14,728 bases of DNA from assembly GCA_017540915.1 (NCBI GenBank), contig JAFYAD010000026.1, positions 1 through 14,728 of the forward strand. Reading direction: 5' to 3'. Origin of the DNA: Lachnospiraceae bacterium (GTDB taxonomy: Bacteria > Bacillota_A > Clostridia > Lachnospirales > Lachnospiraceae). The notes beneath the pieces are model-generated. The model made no database searches. It worked only from the letters and a program-made list of their open reading frames with translations, and was not told the origin of the DNA. Made by a program: the position numbers and the translations under genes. Shown in pieces: positions 1 to 8,919 of the stretch; within the stretch, counting starts at the first letter, position 1, and each line of letters opens with the position of its first letter.

Positions 1-2719
1 ACTTCATCTCAGGTCCAAGGGATATCTCTGCTCCCCTTATCTTCTCAAATGAGAACACCGGCATCTTGATCGCATAATGATCCGCCGCGGGCTGCAGTCC
101 GGGCTCATATCCCATATCACGGATCTTTTTGCCTAATATAACATCAGTCGCCAGATCCACGATGGGTATGCCTGTCACCTTGCTGATATATGGCACGGTA
201 CGGGATGATCTTGGGTTTACTTCTATAACGTAGACCTCGTCATCCATGGCTATGAACTGGATATTGATAAGTCCTTTCACATGTAAAGCCTTTGCAAGCC
301 TTGCAGCATAGTCCGCTATCACTTCCTTGACTTTTTCGGATACAGTGGGTGCCGGATATACGGAAATCGAATCTCCGGAGTGAACGCCGGTCCTCTCGAT
401 ATGTTCCATTATACCCGGTATCAGGATATCCGTACCATCACATACAGCATCCACTTCCAGCTCTTTTCCCATAAGATATTTGTCTACCAGTATGGGATGC
501 TCCTGCTCGTAACGGTTTATGATGCCTATGAATTCCTCGATCTCCTCGTCGGAGTATGCGATCCTCATGCCCTGACCGCCCAGAACGTATGAAGGACGCA
601 CCAACACGGGATATCCGAGACGGTTAGCAACCTCTTTTGCCTCTTCCGCCGTGAACACGGTACCTCCCGCTGCCCTGGGTATTCCCGTCTGCTGCAGGAT
701 CTCGTCAAAAAGCTCTCTGTCCTCCGCAGCATCAACATCCGCAGCATCTGTACCCCAGATGGGAACCCCCATCTTCATAAGGCTCTCGGTAAGACCTATA
801 GCGGTCTGTCCACCAAACTGTACCACAGCGCCGTCGGGATGCTCGATATTCACTATGTTTTCCACGTCCTCCGGTGTCAAAGGCTCAAAATACAGTTTAT
901 CCGCAATATCAAAATCCGTTGACACCGTCTCCGGGTTATTGTTGATGATGATGGTCTCATATCCCGCCTTCGAGAAGGCCCATGTAGCGTGAACGCTGCA
1001 GAAATCGAACTCTATGCCCTGTCCGATACGTATGGGACCGGATCCCAGCACCAGAACTTTTTTCCTGTCCGACTCTCCAGTCGCCTCGTTCTCCGCTCCA
1101 AATACAGAATAATAATATGGAGTTTCAGCCTCAAACTCAGCCGCACAGGTGTCCACCATCTTGAATGCGGCGGTGATGCCGTTATTGTAGCGCATCTGTT
1201 TTATCTCATCCACGCTCTTTCCTGTGAGTCTGGCAATGACAGTATCCGGGAATTCGATGCGCTTTGCTTCCTTCAGAAGATCCACTGTGAGTTCCTCTTT
1301 TTTAAGGCGCTCTTCCATCTCCACCAGGATAGCTATCTTATCTATGAACCACTTGTCCACCATGGTCTTTCTGTGTATGGTGGTGTAATTGATACCTTTT
1401 CTGAGAGCTTCCGCTATCACATAAATACGGCGGTCATCCACTATCTCCATGCGGCTTAAGAGCTCCTCCTCGGAAAGATCCGAGTAGTCGTAGGACAGAA
1501 GGCTGTCTACATGCTGTTCAAGGGATCTGATGGCTTTCATCAGCGCTCCCTCAAAGTTCTCTGCTATACTCATAACCTCGCCGGTAGCCTTCATCTGCGT
1601 TGTCAGTGTATGTTTTGCGGAGATGAACTTATCAAAGGGCAGTCTCGGGATCTTTACCACGCAGTAGTCCAATACAGGCTCAAAGGAAGCGTATGTCTTA
1701 CCTGTTATGGCATTTTTGATCTCGTCAAGATTAAAGCCCAGAGCGATCTTCGCCGCAACCTTTGCGATGGGGTATCCCGTGGCCTTCGAAGCAAGGGCAG
1801 AAGATCTTGAAACACGGGGATTCACCTCTATAACACAATACTCAAAAGAATCTGGTTTCAACGCATACTGAACGTTACATCCACCTGTGATACCAAGCTC
1901 TGTGATGATGTTTAAGGCAGAGCTTCTGAGCATCTGATATTCCTTGTCCCCGAGAGTCTGCGACGGTGCCACCACTATGGAATCTCCGGTATGCACTCCC
2001 ACGGGATCTATGTTTTCCATGTTGCAGACGGTGATGCAGTTTCCTGCGCTGTCCCTCATCACCTCATACTCAATCTCTTTCCAGCCTGCAATACATCTCT
2101 CCACCAGAACCTGTCCCACGCGGGAAAGTCTGAGACCGTTTGACAATATCTCCTCCAGCTCGGTCTCATTGTGGGCGATGCCGCCGCCTGAACCGCCCAG
2201 AGTATATGCCGGGCGCAATACCACGGGATAACCGATAGTGTTGGTGAACTTTATACCGTCATCCACTGTCTCTACCACCTTGGACGCAGCCACCGGCTCA
2301 CCTATCTTTTCCATGGTGTCCTTGAACTCCTGACGGTCCTCGGCCTTTCTGATAGTGGCTGCGGTAGTACCTATGAGTTTAACCCCGTGCTCATCCAGAA
2401 ATCCTGACTCGTAGAGCTCCATGCCAAGGTTTAATCCGGCCTGACCTCCCAGTGTAGGCAGGATGCTGTCGGGTTTTTCTTTTAATATGATCTTCTGCAG
2501 GACCTTTGCATTCAGCGGCTCGATATAAACCTGATCCGCAATGTTCTTGTCGGTCATGATGGTGGCCGGGTTTGAGTTTACGAGACAAACCTCTATGCCT
2601 TCTTCCTTTAAGGATCTGCAGGCCTGGGTTCCGGCGTAATCAAACTCTGCCGCCTGACCTATCACGATAGGACCTGATCCTATCACCATTACTTTTTTTA
2701 TACTGTTATTCTTAGGCAT
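1..2719 (-). CDS. carB: Carbamoyl phosphate synthase large subunit, partial (C-terminus off left edge)
   Basis: Makes carbamoyl phosphate from bicarbonate, two ATP and ammonia delivered by CarA, for pyrimidine and arginine synthesis in the cytoplasm. The frame is open from an ATG at 2719 to base 2, about 906 codons. The family is usually about 1,065 residues, so most of the protein is here. What is missing is the end of the second synthetase half and the C-terminal MGS-like allosteric domain. The duplicated halves are visible: [14 protein letters not shown] near residue 9 and [15 protein letters not shown] near residue 550. Glycine-rich ATP-grasp loops follow, [11 protein letters not shown] near 169 and [11 protein letters not shown] near 706. 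The start is supported by GGAGG 9 bases upstream, inside the end of carA, and the two genes overlap by 8 bases, which suggests translational coupling. The effector (UMP, ornithine) cannot be judged because that domain is outside the window. Identity is essentially certain. Confidence 0.97.
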   Translation of the reverse strand, partial: MPKNNSIKKVMVIGSGPIVIGQAAEFDYAGTQACRSLKEEGIEVCLVNSNPATIMTDKNIADQVYIEPLNAKVLQKIILKEKPDSILPTLGGQAGLNLGMELYESGFLDEHGVKLIGTTAATIRKAEDRQEFKDTMEKIGEPVAASKVVETVDDGIKFTNTIGYPVVLRPAYTLGGSGGGIAHNETELEEILSNGLRLSRVGQVLVERCIAGWKEIEYEVMRDSAGNCITVCNMENIDPVGVHTGDSIVVAPSQTLGDKEYQMLRSSALNIITELGITGGCNVQYALKPDSFEYCVIEVNPRVSRSSALASKATGYPIAKVAAKIALGFNLDEIKNAITGKTYASFEPVLDYCVVKIPRLPFDKFISAKHTLTTQMKATGEVMSIAENFEGALMKAIRSLEQHVDSLLSYDYSDLSEEELLSRMEIVDDRRIYVIAEALRKGINYTTIHRKTMVDKWFIDKIAILVEMEERLKKEELTVDLLKEAKRIEFPDTVIARLTGKSVDEIKQMRYNNGITAAFKMVDTCAAEFEAETPYYYSVFGAENEATGESDRKKVLVLGSGPIRIGQGIEFDFCSVHATWAFSKAGYETIIINNNPETVSTDFDIADKLYFEPLTPEDVENIVNIEHPDGAVVQFGGQTAIGLTESLMKMGVPIWGTDAADVDAAEDRELFDEILQQTGIPRAAGGTVFTAEEAKEVANRLGYPVLVRPSYVLGGQGMRIAYSDEEIEEFIGIINRYEQEHPILVDKYLMGKELEVDAVCDGTDILIPGIMEHIERTGVHSGDSISVYPAPTVSEKVKEVIADYAARLAKALHVKGLINIQFIAMDDEVYVIEVNPRSSRTVPYISKVTGIPIVDLATDVILGKKIRDMGYEPGLQPAADHYAIKMPVFSFEKIRGAEISLGPEMK

Positions 2720-3800
2720 TTTTTGATCCCTCCATCATCTCGATAAACCTGTCAAAAAGGCAGGCGGAATCGTGTGGTCCGGGGCTTGCCTCCGGATGGA
2801 ACTGTACGGTGAAGATGTTCTTACCCACATACTCCAATCCCTCATTGGTACCGTCATTTACGTTTACAAACGCCTCTTTTGCGACAGCAGCGTCTACAGT
2901 GTCCTTCACAACCGCGTAACCGTGATTTTGGGATGATATATAAACCTTGCCTGTTGACAGATCCTTCACCGGGTGGTTTCCGCCTCTGTGGCCGTATTTA
3001 AGCTTACAGGTATCAAACCCGTTTGCCAGCGCCATGAGCTGATGTCCCAGGCAAATGGCAAATATCGGAACATCCGAAGCGTAAAGCTTTTTGATCTCCT
3101 CTATGATGTCACCGCAGCTCTTGGGATCTCCGGGGCCGTTCGACAGCATTATGCCGTCCGGATCAGCCGCCAAGATCTCTTCCGCAGGAGTATGAGCCGG
3201 ATATACCGTAACATTGCATCCACGCTCACTTAAAGATCTTGCGATATTACGCTTTGCGCCGAAGTCCATCAGCGCAACTTTATATTTTTTGCCGGGGATC
3301 TCGTATTTTTCCGGTGTTGTCACCCGATCTACCACATTGCCCACTTTGTAGGCAGCGATCTCCGCCAGCATCTCGTCCTTTTTCCACGGATCAAACTCAT
3401 CCGCCGGGATAATGCAGCCGTTCATGGTGCCCTTGTCCCTCAGTATCTTCGTGAGGGCTCTGGTGTCTATGCCTGCTATACCCGGTATGTCATGTTTTTT
3501 CAGGAAATCCTGAATTGATGCCTCGCATCTGAAATTCGAAGGCATTCTGGAAAGCTCCCTCACTATATATCCGTCCGGCCATGGTTTTTTGGATTCCATG
3601 TCCGAGAAATTGATACCGTAATTCCCGATGAGAGGATAGGTCATTACCACAGCCTGTCCTGCGTATGAAGGATCTGTCAGGACCTCAAGGTATCCCGTCA
3701 TGGAAGTGTTAAACACTATCTCGGAAATAGCCTTTCTCTGTGCTCCTATGGATTCTCCCTCAAAAATATGTCCATCCTCCAGTATTAAATACGCTTTCAT
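2712..3800 (-). CDS. carA: Carbamoyl phosphate synthase small (glutaminase) subunit
   Basis: Hydrolyses glutamine and channels ammonia to CarB. The protein is 362 residues, the usual family length. The N-terminal CPSase small-chain domain (about 1-150, with the [16 protein letters not shown] motif) is followed by a class I glutamine amidotransferase domain. The catalytic triad is readable: Cys250 in AICLGHQ, then His335 and Glu337 in [12 protein letters not shown] start at 3800 ([10 protein letters not shown]) rather than at the in-frame ATG at 3818, because a GGGAG Shine-Dalgarno 7 bases before 3800 would itself be coding in the longer version. Its last codons carry the carB ribosome binding site and its stop lies inside carB, so carAB is one unit. 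A terminator-like hairpin ends only 46 bases upstream, and no convincing promoter fits in that space. Confidence 0.97.
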   Translation of the reverse strand: MKAYLILEDGHIFEGESIGAQRKAISEIVFNTSMTGYLEVLTDPSYAGQAVVMTYPLIGNYGINFSDMESKKPWPDGYIVRELSRMPSNFRCEASIQDFLKKHDIPGIAGIDTRALTKILRDKGTMNGCIIPADEFDPWKKDEMLAEIAAYKVGNVVDRVTTPEKYEIPGKKYKVALMDFGAKRNIARSLSERGCNVTVYPAHTPAEEILAADPDGIMLSNGPGDPKSCGDIIEEIKKLYASDVPIFAICLGHQLMALANGFDTCKLKYGHRGGNHPVKDLSTGKVYISSQNHGYAVVKDTVDAAVAKEAFVNVNDGTNEGLEYVGKNIFTVQFHPEASPGPHDSACLFDRFIEMMEGSKNA

Positions 3801-3835
3801 ATGTTCACTCCCGATCATATATTGGTGATTTCATT

Positions 3836-3867
3836 AAGATAAAATAGGGGCCAGAAATTCTGACCCC
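3836..3867 (-). terminator. Intrinsic terminator after serS
   Basis: On the minus strand, eight bases after the serS stop, the arms GGGGTCAGA and TCTGGCCCC form a 9-bp stem (one G-U pair) with a 3-base loop. TATTTTATCTT follows. GC-rich base plus T-rich tail is the classical Rho-independent layout. It separates glyA-serS from carAB, although its closeness to carA leaves open a role as a leaky or conditional terminator. Confidence 0.8.
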
Positions 3868-3875
3868 ATTGTCTT

Positions 3876-5165
3876 TTAGTGTTTCGGTATTATTTTTTCG
3901 ATACCGCCCATGTAGGGACGCAAAGCAACGGGTATGTTAACAGACCCGTCAGCATTCAGGTTGTTCTCCAAGAATGCGATGAGCATTCTCGGCGGAGCAG
4001 CCACCGTGTTGTTAAGTGTATGTGCAAAATATTTGTTGCCGTCCGCGCCCTTTACACGGATCTTAAGTCTTCTGGCCTGTGCATCACCAAGGTTTGAACA
4101 GCTGCCGACCTCAAAGTATTTCTGCTGTCTCGGGCTCCATGCCTCCACATCACAGCTCTTAACCTTAAGATCAGCGAGATCACCCGAGCAGCACTCAAGA
4201 GTTCTCACCGGTATATCCATGCTCCTGAAGATCTCTACAGTGTACGACCACATCTTATTGTACCAGTCAAACGATTCCTCCGGCTTACATACCACGATCA
4301 TCTCCTGTTTCTCAAACTGATGGATCCTGTAAACGCCTCTCTCCTCTATGCCGTGAGCTCCCTTTTCCTTACGGAAGCAGGGAGAGTAGCTGGTGAGTGT
4401 GTAGGGAAGCTTCTCTTCATCATTGATGGTGTCTATAAAACGTCCTATCATGGAATGCTCCGAAGTACCTATGAGATAGAGATCCTCGCCCTCGATCTTA
4501 TACATCATGGCGTCCATCTCTTCAAAACTCATAACGCCTGTCACTACGTTAGAACGGATCATGAAGGGCGGTATACAGTAAGTAAAGCCCTTGTTTATCA
4601 TGAAATCTCTGGCATATGCCGTAACAGCCGAATGAAGTCTCGCGATATCACCGCAGAGATAATAGAAACCGTTACCTGCAACGCGTCCCGCAGCATCCAG
4701 ATCAATGCCGTCAAAACGCTCCATAATGTCTGTGTGATAAGGAATCTCGAAATCCGGTGTTACCGGCTCTCCGAACTTTTCTATCTCCACATTGCAGCTG
4801 TCGTCGGGTCCAATAGGTACCGAAGGATCGATGATATTGGGTATCTTCATCATGATCTCGGTAACTCTGTCCGCATATTCCTTTTCAAGGGGCTCCAGCT
4901 CGCTGAGGCGCTTTGATATCTGACCGACCTCGGCTTTTACTGCCTCTGCCTCCTCCTTTTTGCCCTGAGCCATCAGTGCGCCGATCTCTTTGGCGACCTT
5001 ATTTTTCTTGGATCTGAGTTCGTCAGCCTCTGCCTTTGCGGCACGGCTCTTTTCATCCAGCTCGATGACCTCGTCTACCAGCGGAAGCTTATGCTCCTGA
5101 AATTTCTTTTTGATATTTTCCCTGACCACATCAGGATTCTCTCGTAAAAATTTTATATCTATCAT
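3876..5165 (-). CDS. serS: Seryl-tRNA synthetase
   Basis: Charges tRNA-Ser with serine (class II aminoacyl-tRNA synthetase, cytoplasmic homodimer). The protein is 429 residues from the ATG at 5165. That start has AGGTGA 5 bases upstream, whereas the in-frame GTG at 5174 would overlap this site. The charged N-terminal region, about residues 25-105, fits the long tRNA-binding antiparallel coiled coil. Motif 2 is SPCFRKEKGAHG (about 261-272). Motif 3 is LNNTVAAPPRMLIAF (about 384-398). The serine-site segment reads YLIGTSEHSM, where classical bacterial enzymes have an IPTAEVPL-type segment, and CSGDLADLKVKSCDVEAW and VGSCSNLGDAQARRL also differ. From memory of the family this resembles the archaeal-type subgroup, which I believe also occurs in some Clostridia. 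It lies 47 bases after glyA with no terminator between, so the two are probably cotranscribed. Confidence 0.96.
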   Translation of the reverse strand: MIDIKFLRENPDVVRENIKKKFQEHKLPLVDEVIELDEKSRAAKAEADELRSKKNKVAKEIGALMAQGKKEEAEAVKAEVGQISKRLSELEPLEKEYADRVTEIMMKIPNIIDPSVPIGPDDSCNVEIEKFGEPVTPDFEIPYHTDIMERFDGIDLDAAGRVAGNGFYYLCGDIARLHSAVTAYARDFMINKGFTYCIPPFMIRSNVVTGVMSFEEMDAMMYKIEGEDLYLIGTSEHSMIGRFIDTINDEEKLPYTLTSYSPCFRKEKGAHGIEERGVYRIHQFEKQEMIVVCKPEESFDWYNKMWSYTVEIFRSMDIPVRTLECCSGDLADLKVKSCDVEAWSPRQQKYFEVGSCSNLGDAQARRLKIRVKGADGNKYFAHTLNNTVAAPPRMLIAFLENNLNADGSVNIPVALRPYMGGIEKIIPKH

Positions 5166-5212
5166 GTCTGTCACCTCACATTGCCGTTATCATCCGTAAC
5201 TCATCGCTCAGT

Positions 5213-6454
5213 TTATTTCAAAGGATATTTGTCTGTCAGGGTCTTGATGATAGCCCTTGCCTTCTCAACACCGGCCTCTTTTTCTTTTATGACGAGAGCG
5301 ATAGCCTCTGCCACCTGATCAAAATCTGCTGCCACAAGACCTCTGCTGGTAGCTGCCGGTGTTCCGAGACGGATACCGCTGGTGACAAACGGGCTCTTGG
5401 GATCGTTGGGGATCGTGTTCTTATTGGCTGTAATATGTGCCTCGTCTAATAGCTTTTCAACCTCTTTACCTGTGAGCTCCATCGGTGTGAGGTCTACCAG
5501 CATAAGGTGATTGTCCGTACCGTCAGATACGATCTTGATACCTCTGCTCTGCAATCCCTTGCACAGAGCCTGGGCGTTGTCCACGATATTCTGAGCATAT
5601 ACCTTGAATTCAGGCTTTAATGCCTCTTCAAAACATACTGCCTTTGCTGCGATAACATGCATCAGAGGACCACCCTGAATTCCCGGAAATACTGCTTTGT
5701 TGAAGTTGTATTTCTTGGCTGTCTCCTCGTTGCCGCAGAGTATCATACCGCCTCTGGGTCCACGGAGAGTCTTATGTGTAGTGGTAGTCACAACATCGGC
5801 ATAGGGAATCGGTGACGGATGAAGTCCCGCTGCCACAAGTCCGGCGATATGTGCCATATCTACGAAGAGCACTGCACCGACCTCGTCACAGATCTCTCTG
5901 AATCTCTTGAAGTCGATGGTGCGGGCATATGCCGATGCACCTGCTATGATCATCTTCGGCTTGCACTCTTTTGCGATAGCCAGAACATTGTCGTAGTCAA
6001 TGAAACCGTCGTCATTTACGCCGTAAGGCACTATGTTGAAATATGTACCCGAGAAATTGGCCGGTGAACCGTGTGTGAGATGTCCGCCGTGATCAAGGTT
6101 CATACCCATTACGGTATCGCCAGGTTTTAACATTGCAAACTGTACAGCCATGTTTGCCTGTGCTCCGGAGTGCGGCTGAACGTTAACGTACTCGGCACCA
6201 AAGAGCTCTTTTGCCCTGTCTCTTGCGAGATCCTCCACAACGTCCACACATGAGCATCCACCGTAATAACGGTGTGCCGGATAGCCTTCTGCGTATTTGT
6301 TGGTGAGAACGGATCCCATTGCAGCCATAACAGCATGGCTGACCCAGTTCTCTGATGCTATGAGCTCAATGTGACTGTTCTGTCTGTTGAACTCATTCTC
6401 GATCTCCGCTGCCACCGCGGGATCAACTGCCTTTAATTCCTCGATAGAATACAT
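5213..6454 (-). CDS. glyA: Serine hydroxymethyltransferase
   Basis: PLP enzyme that converts serine and tetrahydrofolate to glycine and 5,10-methylene-tetrahydrofolate, the main one-carbon source for purines, thymidylate and methionine. At 413 residues it is the normal bacterial length. The PLP lysine is Lys228 in [14 protein letters not shown]. Other hallmark segments are [10 protein letters not shown] (about 30-39), [15 protein letters not shown] (about 52-66), QPHSGAQAN (about 93-101) and [13 protein letters not shown] (about 198-210). The start has AAGGAGG 6 bases upstream. serS follows directly, so serine/glycine supply and seryl-tRNA charging are probably expressed together. A candidate promoter sits inside the secDF terminator hairpin just upstream. 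No T-box or other long leader fits in the 83-base gap. Confidence 0.98.
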   Translation of the reverse strand: MYSIEELKAVDPAVAAEIENEFNRQNSHIELIASENWVSHAVMAAMGSVLTNKYAEGYPAHRYYGGCSCVDVVEDLARDRAKELFGAEYVNVQPHSGAQANMAVQFAMLKPGDTVMGMNLDHGGHLTHGSPANFSGTYFNIVPYGVNDDGFIDYDNVLAIAKECKPKMIIAGASAYARTIDFKRFREICDEVGAVLFVDMAHIAGLVAAGLHPSPIPYADVVTTTTHKTLRGPRGGMILCGNEETAKKYNFNKAVFPGIQGGPLMHVIAAKAVCFEEALKPEFKVYAQNIVDNAQALCKGLQSRGIKIVSDGTDNHLMLVDLTPMELTGKEVEKLLDEAHITANKNTIPNDPKSPFVTSGIRLGTPAATSRGLVAADFDQVAEAIALVIKEKEAGVEKARAIIKTLTDKYPLK

Positions 6455-6489
6455 ATTTTCCCTCCTTTTTATTCGCCCGGATAATCTTT

Positions 6490-6518
6490 ATAAAATACCA
6501 CCCGGCTCAAAGAGTCAA
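6490..6518 (-). promoter_or_regulatory. Candidate glyA promoter
   Basis: On the minus strand TTGACT (6518-6513, 5/6 to the -35 consensus) is followed after 17 bases by TTTTAT (6495-6490, 4/6 to the -10 consensus). Transcription would start near 6483, giving a leader of about 28 bases carrying the strong AAGGAGG. Both elements lie within the hairpin that ends secDF. Confidence 0.45.
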
Positions 6519-6526
6519 GTGGTATT
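6490..6526 (-). terminator. Terminator hairpin after secDF
   Basis: Eleven bases after the secDF stop, AATACCAC pairs with GTGGTATT. The inner arms TTGACTC and GAGCCGG pair around a TTT loop with two G-U pairs and one A-C mismatch. TTAT follows the stem. The stem is long and stable but the T tract is short, so termination may be partial. Confidence 0.6.
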
Positions 6527-6537
6527 CGTTAATTTCT

Positions 6538-8808
6538 TTATTTCTTTGACTTCGCCGGTTTGCTGTTTTTGCCTTTATCTTTTGCGGAAGCCTTGACTCC
6601 TATCCTGCTCTTCATCTCAAACCACAGCGGTGTGGCAAGACAGATTGAAGAATATGTACCGGATACAACACCTACCATCAACGGCAGTGAAAAATCCTTG
6701 ACTGATGCAACACCCAGAACATAGAGCAGAAATACCATGACGAATGTTGTAACAGATGTATTGATAGAACGTGAGATCGTCTGTGTAACTGATCTGTTGG
6801 CGATCTCGGTAAGCTCCTCCTTTGAAACCCTTGCCTTTCCGTGAAGATTTTCGCGGATACGGTCGAAGGTAACGATGGTATCGTTTATCGAATATCCAAG
6901 TATCGTCAGCATTACGGCGATAAAGGTGGTACCTACGGAAATGCGTAAAAGTGAATAACAGGTCAGCACCACCAGTATATCATGTAACAATGCCAGCACG
7001 GCAGCTGTTGCGAATTTGAAATCCGAGAACCTGAATGCAATATACAGCAGCATCAGTATTACGGCTATGACTACAGCTATGATAGCATCCCTTGTCATCT
7101 CCGAGCTAACGGTAGCGCCTACGGACTGTGAAGAAACCGTCTCCTCGTCAAACCAGAAGCCTGCATCCGTAAAGGCAGTGATCAGTGCATCTCTCTCGTC
7201 CTGATTGAGAAGTCTGGTCTTGAAGATAATGCTCTTACTTCCTGTAACCTGCTGACCGTAAACCTCCTTATCGCCTGTTACGGACTCTACAACAGGATAC
7301 ATTTTCTCCTCGATCTCAGGGATCGTATAATCATCATAGAACTCAATAGTAGTGGTGGTACCTCCCACGAACTCCAGTGAGTAATTGAATGCCCTGTCTC
7401 CCATGGAAGCGTGAACACCCATGCCTGCAAAGCCTGCCACGATCACCAGTACGGATATGATGTAGAATATACCCCTGTTCTTTAAGATGCTCAGTGTCTT
7501 TCTCTCTTTTGCACGGCCGTAGAACTTCTCACTCTTAAATCCCATGCCGTAGAATGCATACATGATGTATCTGGAAACAAAAAGCGCTGTGAACATTGAT
7601 ACCAGAATACTGATCATAAGGGTATATGCAAAGCCCTTTACAGTACCGGAGCCTCTCCACATCAGCACGAAGGTTGCGATGAGTGTTGTGATGTTACCGT
7701 CCAGGATCGCTGACTGTGCCTTTTGGAAACCGTCATGAATAGCGTTGAATACACTCTTGCCTCCGGCGATCTCCTCTTTGATACGTGCGAATATGATGAC
7801 GTTGGCATCCACCGCCATACCGATACCAAGGATGATACCTGCAATACCGGGCAGTGTAAGTGTTATGTCAAAAAGATAGATACATGCGACAGTAAGTGTT
7901 GTATATATCACCAGTGCAAAAGAAGCCGCAACACCTGACATCAGATACATTACTATAAGATATAGCATGATGAAGGCAAGTCCGATCAGCGCGGCAGTAA
8001 GTGCCGTCTTAATAGCCTCTGTTCCCATCTGCGCACCAACGATCTGGGATTCCAGCTCGTTAAGAGTGAGGGACAATGAACCGATACGGATCATTGAAGC
8101 AAGATTCTGAGCTGCTTCATAACTTTCCATACCGGTGATCTGGCATGAGCCTCCGCCGATCCTCTCCTGCACTGTAGGAGCTGAGATCGTCTCACCGTCG
8201 TAGATGATGGAAAGTCTCTCGCCCACATGATCGCCGGTCATATCAGCAAATGTCTGTGCAGCTGAATCTGAAAGCTTTAACTCTACGCAATACTCGGTAG
8301 TACCATAATTCTGATCCTTGTATGATGCAGCCTGCGCATCCACAACATCATCACCTGTCATGAAAACCTTGCCGTCGGGATCGGTGAACTCCAATGAACC
8401 CGGTGTACCAAGGTCTGCCAGTATAACACCTGCGTCCGTCACACCCGGGATCTCAACAGAAATCCTGTCTTCTCCCTGCTTGTAAACAGAAGCCTCTGTA
8501 CTGTATGTCTCCACACGCTTCTGAAGCTTGTAGATGGTGTCTGATATCTCCTCGGGTGTGGCATCCTCATCAGCTATCTGATAAGTGATGGAAGCACCGC
8601 CCGCCAGGTCAAGACCTAAGGTGATACCTTTTGCTGCTGTTGTCTCTTCAGTCTCTGCGTCCCCGGAATCCTCTGCAGCCTCCTTTGCGGAATGTACATT
8701 CTGCAGTGAAGTCTGGGTACGGTTCAGGATGATAGATGAATAGTATACCAATCCTGCCATACACAGTATGACAAAGATCAGGATGACTATACTTCTTCCC
8801 TTTTTCAT
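6538..8808 (-). CDS. secDF: Fused protein-export membrane protein SecD-SecF
   Basis: Accessory part of the Sec translocon: uses the proton motive force to pull secreted proteins out of SecYEG on the outer face of the membrane. The protein is 756 residues from the ATG at 8808, which has AAGGAA upstream; the in-frame ATG at 8832 has no ribosome site. The SecD half has a first membrane helix (about 5-25), a GLDLAGG motif (65-71), the large extracytoplasmic P1 region, then five helices including GIGMAVDANVIIFARI with Asp334. The SecF half begins near 445, has LEFVGGT near 479, and carries Asp643 in YSINDTIVTFDRIREN. These two aspartates match the proton-relay positions of SecDF. The C-terminus is a lysine-rich cytosolic tail. 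Fusion of SecD and SecF is known in Bacillus and other Firmicutes. It follows scfAB but is separated from it by a terminator and an inverted repeat. Confidence 0.96.
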   Translation of the reverse strand: MKKGRSIVILIFVILCMAGLVYYSSIILNRTQTSLQNVHSAKEAAEDSGDAETEETTAAKGITLGLDLAGGASITYQIADEDATPEEISDTIYKLQKRVETYSTEASVYKQGEDRISVEIPGVTDAGVILADLGTPGSLEFTDPDGKVFMTGDDVVDAQAASYKDQNYGTTEYCVELKLSDSAAQTFADMTGDHVGERLSIIYDGETISAPTVQERIGGGSCQITGMESYEAAQNLASMIRIGSLSLTLNELESQIVGAQMGTEAIKTALTAALIGLAFIMLYLIVMYLMSGVAASFALVIYTTLTVACIYLFDITLTLPGIAGIILGIGMAVDANVIIFARIKEEIAGGKSVFNAIHDGFQKAQSAILDGNITTLIATFVLMWRGSGTVKGFAYTLMISILVSMFTALFVSRYIMYAFYGMGFKSEKFYGRAKERKTLSILKNRGIFYIISVLVIVAGFAGMGVHASMGDRAFNYSLEFVGGTTTTIEFYDDYTIPEIEEKMYPVVESVTGDKEVYGQQVTGSKSIIFKTRLLNQDERDALITAFTDAGFWFDEETVSSQSVGATVSSEMTRDAIIAVVIAVILMLLYIAFRFSDFKFATAAVLALLHDILVVLTCYSLLRISVGTTFIAVMLTILGYSINDTIVTFDRIRENLHGKARVSKEELTEIANRSVTQTISRSINTSVTTFVMVFLLYVLGVASVKDFSLPLMVGVVSGTYSSICLATPLWFEMKSRIGVKASAKDKGKNSKPAKSKK

Positions 8809-8830
8809 CTCTTTGTTCCTTCCTTCTTGC

Positions 8831-8860
8831 ATTATTTCTACTAAAATCTGTCCCTGACAG
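8831..8860 (-). promoter_or_regulatory. Candidate secDF promoter
   Basis: On the minus strand CTGTCA (8860-8855, 4/6) is followed after 18 bases by AATAAT (8836-8831, 5/6). A start near 8824 would leave a leader of about 16 bases containing the GAAGGAAGG ribosome site, and would exclude the in-frame ATG at 8832. The -35 element lies inside the inverted repeat 8843-8865. Weak prediction from consensus matching only. Confidence 0.3.
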
Positions 8861-8865
8861 ATTTT
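8843..8865. promoter_or_regulatory. Perfect 10-bp inverted repeat upstream of secDF
   Basis: AAAATCTGTC (8843-8852) and GACAGATTTT (8856-8865) are exact inverted copies around a 3-base spacer. As RNA this is a 10-bp hairpin flanked by A and T tracts, as in a bidirectional terminator. As DNA it is a symmetric operator-like site over the candidate -35 element of secDF. The sequence alone does not decide between these. It lies 34 bases before the secDF start, after a separate terminator for scfB. Confidence 0.65.
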
Positions 8866-8870
8866 GGTTT

Positions 8871-8915
8871 CCTTAAATAAACTGAACGGACCCCATCCGT
8901 CCGCTTTGGGTCAGT
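8871..8915 (-). terminator. Terminator after scfB
   Basis: On the minus strand, a few bases after the scfB stop, an outer stem ACTGA/TCAGT encloses an inner stem GCGGAC/GTCCGT with a 7-base loop. A 6-base bulge sits on the 5' side. TTTATTTAA follows at once. The layout fits an intrinsic terminator of moderate strength. Confidence 0.6.
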
Positions 8916-8919
8916 CCCC

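Noticed and set aside
4320..4916. Open frame of 198 codons on the plus strand opposite serS
   Set aside because: Antisense shadow of a clearly identified synthetase; composition unlike a protein and no ribosome site.
6455..6537. GGGTGGTA in the glyA leader, reminiscent of the T-box core
   Set aside because: The gap is only 83 bases, with no specifier stem and no ACCGCG continuation. The bases are explained by pairing in the terminator hairpin.
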